Of a stretch of DNA of 6,578 nt, positions 1 through 4,766 are shown in pieces. The stretch is from Anaerolineae bacterium (GTDB lineage Bacteria > Chloroflexota > Anaerolineae > B4-G1), in NCBI GenBank assembly GCA_030612185.1, contig JAUWOI010000255.1, positions 1 to 6,578 on the forward strand, written 5' to 3'. Every line of letters begins with the position of its first letter. The first letter of the stretch is position 1. Under the pieces are notes generated by a model. The model did not search any database. It was given only the letters and a program-made list of their open reading frames with translations, and had not been told where the DNA came from. A program made the position numbers and the translations under genes.

Positions 1-56
1 TTTACTGAGTTCTCCTTTATTTCGGCGACTTTTCCTTAAGTGCGTTGAATAGAAAT

Positions 57-196
57 GACTTAAGTCGCTCAAAATGGGAGACCACGCGACTTATGTCACC
101 ACTACGACTCCTATATCCTGCCGGTTTTCCCGTAGTAACGACTTCAGTCGTTCATAGCGGGGGCCAGAGCGACTGAAGTCGCCACTACAACTCTTA
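57..196. repeat. Cluster of short palindromic repeats (GCGACTKAAGTCGC-type) in the non-coding left end
   Basis: Four copies of a palindrome-centred unit occur. Units at 86-113 and 169-196 match at 23 of 28 bases in direct orientation. An inverted copy at 132-151 matches the last one at 17 of 20. A shorter inverted copy at 57-68 contains the perfect palindrome GACTTAAGTC (57-66). The cluster starts 2 bases beyond the oppF stop codon and accounts for most of the first 198 bases, which otherwise contain no gene I can support. Spacing is irregular and orientations alternate, so this is a dispersed intergenic repeat family (REP/BIME-like), not CRISPR. Confidence 0.7.
132..188 (-). terminator. 19-bp stem-loop just downstream of oppF (3' end stabiliser or terminator candidate)
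   Basis: Arms 132-150 and 170-188 are complementary at 17 of 19 positions, with a 19-base loop. In the minus-strand transcript the two remaining positions are G-U wobbles, so the whole 19-bp stem can pair. In the plus-strand transcript they would be A-C mismatches. It begins 10 bases after the oppF stop (201-199). No U-run follows, so intrinsic termination is not well supported. Protection of the 3' end or Rho-type termination nearby is equally likely. Confidence 0.5.
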
Positions 197-198
197 TT

Positions 199-1233
199 CT
201 ACACGCCCTTCAGTTGCAACTCCTCGGCGCGGTGGCAGGACACAAAGTGACCCGGCTCAAGTTCCCGGAACTCGGGCTCTTTCTGGCTACATACGTCCTG
301 GGCATACCGGCAGCGGGGATGGAAGTAGCACCCCGGCGGTGGATTGGATGGATCCGCCACGTCGCCCGACATGATGATGCGCTTCGACTGGTACTTGGGG
401 TCTGGCTTGGGCACGGACGACATCAATGCCTCGGTGTAGGGATGGAGTGGATTGTTGTACAATGTGTCCGAGTCAGTCAGCTCTGCGATCTTGCCCACGT
501 ACATCACCGCCACGCGGTCAGAGATGTGTTGCACCACGCTCAGGTCGTGGGCGACAAAGACATAGGCCAGATTAAAGTCGGCCTGCAAGTCCTGCAACAG
601 GTTCAGCGTCTGCGCCTGGATGGACACATCGAGAGCAGAGACGGGCTCGTCACAAAAGATCAGGCGCGGGTGCAAAGCCAGGGCGCGGGCGATGCCAATG
701 CGTTGCCTCTGGCCGCCTGAGAACTCGTGCGGGTAGCGGCGCATATGCTCCGGCCGTAACCCCACGCGATCCAGGAGTTGGACGACGGTCTCCTCGGCGC
801 CTGTGGCCTGGTCGTGGATCACCAACGGCTCCGAGATGATGTCGAACACGCTCATTCTAGGGTTCAGCGAGCCGACCGGATCCTGAAAGATCATCGATAT
901 TTCCCGCCGGATCGCCTTCATTTGTGCTTTGTCCAACTCGCGCAGGTCTACCATCTGGGGCTTGCCGTCGGATGAGAACAGGGCGGTTTTGAAGTGAATA
1001 TCTCCGGCGGTTGGTTCATATAACCGGATGATGGAGCGGCTCGCCGTGGTCTTGCCGCAGCCACTCTCGCCCACCAACCCCAGCGTCTCGCCCTCGCGGA
1101 CAAAAAAACTGACGTTGTCCACCGCCTTGACGTACCCCGCAACCTTGCGTAACAGACCTTTGTGGATGGGAAAGTACTTTTTTAACCCCTTGACATCCAG
1201 CAGGATGTTGTTGGTTTGTGTACGTTCGGCCAT
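199..1233 (-). CDS. oppF: Opp/Dpp-type ABC transporter ATPase, OppF-like
   Basis: This is the second ATPase subunit, expected to pair with OppD on the cytoplasmic face of OppBC. It has 344 residues from ATG 1233, in the usual OppF range. The N-terminus [16 protein letters not shown] is typical of OppF/DppF. Walker A GESGCGKT is at 55-62, the Q-loop IFQDP has Gln 117, the signature is FSGGQ at 171-175 (the F variant is normal in OppF), Walker B LIFCDEP is at 191-197 with Glu 196, the D-loop is SALD, and the H-loop VAHD has His 229. The C-terminal extension has [12 protein letters not shown] (264-275) and four cysteines at 302, 308, 315 and 333, spaced C-x5-C-x6-C-x17-C like those of OppD. All catalytic residues are present, so both ATP sites could be active if oppD is intact. 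It starts 5 bases after the oppD stop and is the last gene of the operon in the window. Confidence 0.95.
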   Translation of the reverse strand: MAERTQTNNILLDVKGLKKYFPIHKGLLRKVAGYVKAVDNVSFFVREGETLGLVGESGCGKTTASRSIIRLYEPTAGDIHFKTALFSSDGKPQMVDLRELDKAQMKAIRREISMIFQDPVGSLNPRMSVFDIISEPLVIHDQATGAEETVVQLLDRVGLRPEHMRRYPHEFSGGQRQRIGIARALALHPRLIFCDEPVSALDVSIQAQTLNLLQDLQADFNLAYVFVAHDLSVVQHISDRVAVMYVGKIAELTDSDTLYNNPLHPYTEALMSSVPKPDPKYQSKRIIMSGDVADPSNPPPGCYFHPRCRYAQDVCSQKEPEFRELEPGHFVSCHRAEELQLKGV

Positions 1234-1238
1234 GCTCC

Positions 1239-2322
1239 TCACACCTCCTCGTAAAGCAGACACCGCGCCCAGTGGTCTTCTCCCACCTGCGTCCACGATG
1301 GTACGATCCGGTCGCACTTTCCCGGCATATACTCTGGGCAGCGCGGATGGAAGACGCACCCCGATGGCAGGTTGAACGGGTCAGGTACCATACCCTCAAT
1401 GGTGGACAGCCTTTCCTGGCTTTTCTTGCCCACGTGGGGGATGGACTTGAGCAAGGCGCGCGTGTACGGATGCTGGGGTTCGTAGAATATATCGAGGGCG
1501 CTGGCCTTTTCCACCACCTTGCCCATGTACATCACGACCATGTCCTGGGCCATCTCAGCGACGACGCCCAGGTTGTGGGTGATGAACATGATGGCCATGT
1601 CAACCGTTTCCTGCAGATCGCGCATAATGTCCAGGATCTGCGCCTCGATGGACACGTCCAGCGCCGTCGTCGGCTCGTCGGCGATCAGCATCGCCGGCTG
1701 GCAGGAGAGCGCGATGGCGATCATGACCCGCTGCCGCTGCCCGCCGCTCAACTGGTGCGGGTAACTGTCCACCCGCTCTTCTGGTTTCGGCAGCCCCACC
1801 CGGTGCAGCATCTCGATGGCGATCTCGCGGGCTTCCTCTTTGGTGACCTTCCGGTGCGCCTGAACGGTCTCCGCTATCTGGGCTCCGACCTTGCGGAAGG
1901 GCGTGAGCCGGTGCAGACTGACCGCCTCCCTGATGTGGCTGCCGGTGGTGTAAACCGGGGTGAGGGAACTCATCGGCTCCTGAAAGATCATGCCGATCTC
2001 GCCGCCCCGGATCTCGCGGATCTCCCGCCCATCGGGGTCCAGATCGTTGATCCTCACGATGTCGGGCATTTCGGAACCGTTGGACCCGACGCGGCGGTGA
2101 TACAGGATCTCCCCCCCCCGCGACCTTACCGGGCTTGGGGACCATGCGCAAGATAGCCCTGGCGGTCACGGACTTGCCGCAGCCGCTCTCACCGATCACG
2201 CCTAGCGTCCGGCCCCGTACGATGTTAAAGGTGGCCCCGTCCACGGCTTGGATGATGCCATCCCGCACGTCGAACTGGACTTTGAGATTCTTGACCTCCA
2301 CTAACAGTGGATTTTCACTCAT
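1239..2322 (-). CDS. oppD: Opp/Dpp-type ABC transporter ATPase, OppD-like, interrupted by a +1 frameshift
   Basis: This is one of the two ATP-hydrolysing subunits that power import. The gene is split by one extra base in a nine-G run at 2119-2111. Removing one G gives a continuous 360-residue protein, a normal length for OppD. In the corrected protein Walker A GESGCGKS is at 44-51, the Q-loop FQEP has Gln 114, the signature LSGGQ is at 191-195, Walker B MLIADEP is at 211-217 with the catalytic Glu, and the H-loop His is at 249. The C-terminal oligopeptide-transporter extension contains PYTRALL and four cysteines (322, 328, 336, 354; spacing C-x5-C-x7-C-x17-C). The frame is lost after KVAGG, at about residue 70. 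As written, the N-terminal frame runs on to 1600 with unrelated residues and lacks everything after Walker A. The rest of the gene is intact, so the break is recent, an error or a slippage site. The stop lies 5 bases before the oppF ATG. Confidence 0.9.
1242..1249 (-). promoter_or_regulatory. Ribosome-binding site of oppF inside the end of oppD
   Basis: AGGAGGTG on the minus strand lies within the last codons of oppD (Glu-Glu-Val-stop). From the end of AGGAGG (1244) the spacer to ATG 1233 is 10 bases. This favours 1233 over the upstream in-frame ATG at 1359, which would overlap oppD by about 120 bases and add 42 residues unlike the family N-terminus. Confidence 0.8.
2111..2119 (-). other. Homopolymer of nine G causing the oppD frameshift
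   Basis: The upstream frame reads GCG GGG GGG GGA GAT, while the frame that continues the protein reads GGG GAG ATC CTG. Eight G would give K-V-A-G-G-E-I-L-Y-H in one frame, matching the usual OppD spacing between Walker A and the Q-loop. The tract therefore has one base too many. Long G runs are common sites of sequencing error and of polymerase or replication slippage. Confidence 0.9.
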
Positions 2323-2330
2323 CACATACT

Positions 2331-2336
2331 CCTCCT
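2331..2336 (-). promoter_or_regulatory. Ribosome-binding site of oppD, overlapping the oppC stop
   Basis: The minus strand reads TAGGAGGAG. The oppC TAG (2337-2335) overlaps the AGGAGG. The spacer is 8 bases to ATG 2322 and 5 bases to the GTG at 2325. The ATG has the better distance and the better codon, so it is preferred. Confidence 0.8.
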
Positions 2337-3471
2337 ATCGGCCAGCGTATGGATCCGTGGCATCGCGAAGGCCATCGCCTAGCATATTAAAGGCCAGGAC
2401 CACGAACATGACGAACAGGATCGGAATCAGCAGCCACGGGGCGTAACGGATGGCGCGTATATTGCCGCCCTCCTGCAACATCACCCCCCAACTCGTCATG
2501 GGTGGGCGAATGCCCAGACCCAGCCAGCTCAACGCCGTCTCCGACAAAATCATGCCCGGAATGGCCAGCGTTGTGATCACGATGATGTGACTCATGGCGC
2601 CGGGGATCAGGTGCTGGAACAGGATGCGCCGGTCGCTGGCGCCAGAGCTTTGCGCCGCCAGCACGTATTCGCGCTCCCGCAGAGACAGTACCAGCCCCCG
2701 CACCTGCCGCGCCAGCCCCCCCCAACGCACGAACGCCAGGATGACGGTGAGCAGAAAGTATACCAGGATGGGCGACACGCCTACCGGGATCACCGATGCC
2801 AGGGCCATAAACAGCGGGATGTCGGGGAAGGCCCCCAGGAACTCGGTCGCGCGCTGCACAAACATGTCCACTGCCCCGCCATAGTAGCCCGATATCGCGC
2901 CCAGCGTCGCTCCAAAGGACAAGGTCATAATCACGCCCGTCAGGCCGATCAACAGGGAGATACGGCCACCATAAAACAGGCGTGACAATTGATCCTTACC
3001 CAACCGGTCGGTCCCCAGGAGATAGACGTGGGCCCCCTCCTGGTCGGGATGAACGCCAAACAGGTGCCTATCCCACTTTATCAGGCCCAACAACTTGTAG
3101 GACTCGGCCTTGACGAAAAAGTGGATCGGGTAGCGCTTGGTGATGTCCACCACATAGGTGCGCTGACGCGTCGCCGTGTCTATCTGCTGTTCCTGCCCGT
3201 ACACAAAGGGCCGCAGGTGCCACTTGCCTTCGACGTCTCTAAAGTGCGGCCATTGGGGCGGCGCCTCCAGAAAGTTGGACTGGGTATGCACGCGATAGGG
3301 AGCCATAAACTCTGCCAGCAGCCCGCAACACACGTAAAACAGGAGCACGACAATTCCACCGATGATGGCCAGCCGGTTTTTCTTAAACTTCCACCACACC
3401 AGGCTCCAATAGCTCTGGCTGACTTTAGTTTTTTCCGCCCCGGGGGCGGCCGATGTTTCGTTCGTAGCCAT
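2335..3471 (-). CDS. oppC: Opp/Dpp-type ABC transporter permease, OppC-like, with extended periplasmic loop
   Basis: This is the second channel-forming membrane subunit, partner of OppB. It has 378 residues from the ATG at 3471, chosen because a strong Shine-Dalgarno precedes it. The cytoplasmic N-terminus leads to WWKFKKNRLAIIGG and a first helix at about 35-58. The family motif LLGTDRLGKDQLSRLFYGGRISL follows at about 151-173, and the remaining helices lie near 170-195, 217-252, 290-312 and 346-366. The EAA-type loop is EYVLAAQSSGASD (268-280). The C-terminal NMLGDGLRDATDP signature is present at 362-374. The segment between helix 1 and the GTD motif is about 95 residues, against roughly 30 in E. 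coli OppC. It carries a YPIHFFVKAESYKLLG stretch (114-129) that I associate with an AppC/DppC-like subgroup. The gene starts 15 bases after oppB and stops 12 bases before oppD. An eight-G run (2716-2723) encodes WGGL in frame here. Confidence 0.93.
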   Translation of the reverse strand: MATNETSAAPGAEKTKVSQSYWSLVWWKFKKNRLAIIGGIVVLLFYVCCGLLAEFMAPYRVHTQSNFLEAPPQWPHFRDVEGKWHLRPFVYGQEQQIDTATRQRTYVVDITKRYPIHFFVKAESYKLLGLIKWDRHLFGVHPDQEGAHVYLLGTDRLGKDQLSRLFYGGRISLLIGLTGVIMTLSFGATLGAISGYYGGAVDMFVQRATEFLGAFPDIPLFMALASVIPVGVSPILVYFLLTVILAFVRWGGLARQVRGLVLSLREREYVLAAQSSGASDRRILFQHLIPGAMSHIIVITTLAIPGMILSETALSWLGLGIRPPMTSWGVMLQEGGNIRAIRYAPWLLIPILFVMFVVLAFNMLGDGLRDATDPYAGR

Positions 3472-3480
3472 AATGTTTAC

Positions 3481-3488
3481 CACCTCCT
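3481..3488 (-). promoter_or_regulatory. Ribosome-binding site of oppC, fused to the oppB stop
   Basis: The minus strand reads ATAGGAGGTG. The TAG stop of oppB and the AGGAGGTG Shine-Dalgarno share bases. The spacer to ATG 3471 is 9 bases from the end of AGGAGGTG. A GTG at 3483-3481 lies inside this site and therefore cannot be the start. This fixes the oppC start at 3471. Confidence 0.85.
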
Positions 3489-4473
3489 ATTCGAGCCGAA
3501 TGCGTGGATCCAACCACGCCAGGGCCACGTCCGCAAACAGATTGCCAATCAGCAGAAACAGTGTGAAAAAGACAATGCCCGTGCCCGCCATGTACATGTC
3601 CTGTTGTTGCAGCGCCTCCACCCACATGGGTCCCATCGTCGGCAGGTTCAGCACGATGGCCATCAGCGCGTTGCCGCCGATAATTTGCGGCAGCGCCTCC
3701 GAGCCCAGGATCACGATCAGCGGGTTGATGGCGATGCGCACCGCGTGTTTCCAGATCACGGTGCGGTTTTTTAGGCCCCGGGCGCGCGCCGCCTCGACAA
3801 AGGGCTGCCCCAGGGTGTCCAGCAGGTTGCCTCGCATGATGCGGATCAGGCCCGCCGTGCCGGTAAAGGCGCCGATGATGGCCGGCACCCACAGATGCTT
3901 GAGCAAATCTACCACCTTGCCCAGGCTCCAGGCGGCGTCCCGGTATTCGCGCGAAAAGAGGCCCACCACGTCTTGATCCAGGATGACGACCGCGATGAAC
4001 AGCACGATCAGGGCCAACACGAAACTGGGCGTGCCCAGGCCGATGAAACTGATCGTGGTGAAAATCTGATCGCCCAACGAGTACTGGTGCGTCGCCGAAT
4101 ACACCCCGATGGGGATGGCGATGATCCAGGTCATCGCCAGCGTTGCGATCGCCAGGACGGCCGTCATCATCAGCCGCTGGCCCAGCATGTCCGCCACCGG
4201 GCGTTCATACTTGAACGACTCGCCGAAATCCCCCGTGATAAAGTGGCTGGCCCAATTCCAGTACTGCGACATAAAGGGCTCGTCCAAACCGTAGCGCCTC
4301 CGGTACTCCTCAATGCGGTCCTGGGCGCTACGGTCGCCCCGGGTCTGCAAATCCGCCAGTTTGTGGGTCAGGTAATCCCCCGGTGGGAGTTGGATGATGA
4401 TGAAACTGACGAACGAAACCAGGACGACCATCACGAGGGCATAGCCCAGACGCCGCGCAATATAAGAGAGCAT
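3487..4473 (-). CDS. oppB: Opp/Dpp-type ABC transporter permease, OppB-like
   Basis: This is one of the two membrane subunits that form the substrate channel of the importer. The protein has 328 residues, close to the usual 305-330 for OppB/DppB. The N-terminus (MLSYIARRLGYALVMVVLVSF) is the typical first helix with RR before it, followed by a PPGD turn at 30-33. The GDFGESF motif lies at about 81-87. Further hydrophobic segments are near 103-127, 136-165, 194-215, 248-275 and 297-320, giving about six helices. The EAA loop that docks onto the ATPases is FVEAARARGLKNR (225-237), with the conserved Gly at 233. The start is fixed by AGGAGG five bases upstream. The TAG stop (3489-3487) forms part of the oppC ribosome-binding site, so translation of the two permeases is probably coupled. 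Assignment to OppB rather than DppB/AppB is by operon order only. Confidence 0.93.
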   Translation of the reverse strand: MLSYIARRLGYALVMVVLVSFVSFIIIQLPPGDYLTHKLADLQTRGDRSAQDRIEEYRRRYGLDEPFMSQYWNWASHFITGDFGESFKYERPVADMLGQRLMMTAVLAIATLAMTWIIAIPIGVYSATHQYSLGDQIFTTISFIGLGTPSFVLALIVLFIAVVILDQDVVGLFSREYRDAAWSLGKVVDLLKHLWVPAIIGAFTGTAGLIRIMRGNLLDTLGQPFVEAARARGLKNRTVIWKHAVRIAINPLIVILGSEALPQIIGGNALMAIVLNLPTMGPMWVEALQQQDMYMAGTGIVFFTLFLLIGNLFADVALAWLDPRIRLE

Positions 4474-4478
4474 CTCAA

Positions 4479-4484
4479 CCTCCT
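4479..4484 (-). promoter_or_regulatory. Ribosome-binding site of oppB
   Basis: AGGAGG on the minus strand lies 5 bases upstream of the ATG at 4473-4471. It is a full anti-16S match and supports the chosen start. Confidence 0.85.
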
Positions 4485-4495
4485 ATTCCCAGTGG

Positions 4496-4531
4496 ATCCA
4501 AAAATTGCTCTGAGGGGATTGTCAAATCCCC
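4496..4531 (-). promoter_or_regulatory. Possible internal promoter/operator upstream of oppB (weak)
   Basis: On the minus strand a consensus -35 hexamer TTGACA lies at 4525-4520. It is embedded in a perfect dyad GGGGATT/AATCCCC (4514-4520 and 4525-4531, 4-base loop). The best -10 candidate, TTGGAT at 4501-4496 with an 18-base spacer, is poor. The dyad over the -35 box could be an operator, or a hairpin followed nine bases later by five T (4504-4500). An internal promoter would let the permease and ATPase genes be expressed separately from the binding protein. The weak -10 keeps confidence low. Confidence 0.25.
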
Positions 4532-4554
4532 GGCTAAAGCTGGATCTACTGATC

Positions 4555-4708
4555 CTATCTAGTTCTCGGTACAAAACTGTTTCCCGGTGCTCTCAGCCCC
4601 CGTCCCGGGGGTGGTTTAGGCACAAAAACAGTGTCAGAAAGCGGCCGTTTCTTGCATGGCCCGCCCTCGAGACGGGGGCTTTGAGCGTTTTGTATCGTGA
4701 ACTATCTA
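4555..4708. repeat. ~145-bp imperfect inverted-repeat element flanked by a 7-bp direct repeat
   Basis: The outer arms 4560-4577 and 4687-4704 match at 16 of 18 positions when one is reverse-complemented. Inner arms 4589-4607 and 4668-4686 match at 16 of 19, separated from the outer arm on the left side by an 11-base insertion. The heptamer CTATCTA occurs at 4555-4561 and again at 4702-4708, just at the ends of the inverted repeat, and resembles a target-site duplication. The interior holds a local GC hairpin (4597-4602 with 4606-4611) and an AGAAA/TTTCT dyad around CGGCCG (4636-4652). There is no credible coding sequence. It could be a miniature inverted-repeat transposable element, or a structured leader/attenuator RNA between the binding-protein gene and oppB. 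Both readings are inference. Confidence 0.55.
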
Positions 4709-4709
4709 A

Positions 4710-4744
4710 GGGTGTGGCGGGCGAAAGACTCGCCCGCCACACCC
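4710..4744 (-). promoter_or_regulatory. Perfect 15-bp intercistronic hairpin after the binding-protein gene
   Basis: The arms 4710-4724 (GGGTGTGGCGGGCGA) and 4730-4744 are perfect reverse complements around a 5-base loop. The structure starts 22 bases after the binding-protein stop codon. In the operon transcript it is not followed by a U-run, so it does not look like a classical intrinsic terminator. Hairpins at this position in binding-protein-dependent ABC operons commonly protect the upstream mRNA from 3' decay or reduce read-through, which makes the binding protein more abundant than the permease. That role is inferred here from position and structure. Confidence 0.75.
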
Positions 4745-4766
4745 GGCCACCTGACTTGCCGGAGGC

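Noticed and set aside
57..196. CRISPR-like repeat array
   Set aside because: Units are short, palindromic, in alternating orientation and irregularly spaced, with no uniform spacers and no cas genes.
1234..1359. Upstream ATG for oppF at 1359
   Set aside because: It would overlap oppD by about 120 bases and add 42 residues unlike OppF N-termini, while ATG 1233 has a strong ribosome-binding site and a family-like start.
1218..2156. Long plus-strand open frame (312 codons) opposite oppD, and similar ones at 3895-4995 and 2989-3774
   Set aside because: They lie antisense to well-supported transporter genes, have His/Arg/Asp-rich low-complexity translations and no recognisable domain; they reflect the GC-rich opposite strand.
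2716..2723. Second homopolymer (eight G on the minus strand) in oppC as a frameshift site
   Set aside because: The oppC frame is continuous through it, encoding WGGL as expected for the family.
3469..3483. GTG at 3483 as the oppC start
   Set aside because: It falls inside the Shine-Dalgarno AGGAGGTG; ATG 3471 has correct spacing.
4500..4531. Intrinsic terminator before oppB
   Set aside because: The 7-bp hairpin is followed by nine unrelated bases before a run of only five T, and oppB is expected to be co-transcribed.
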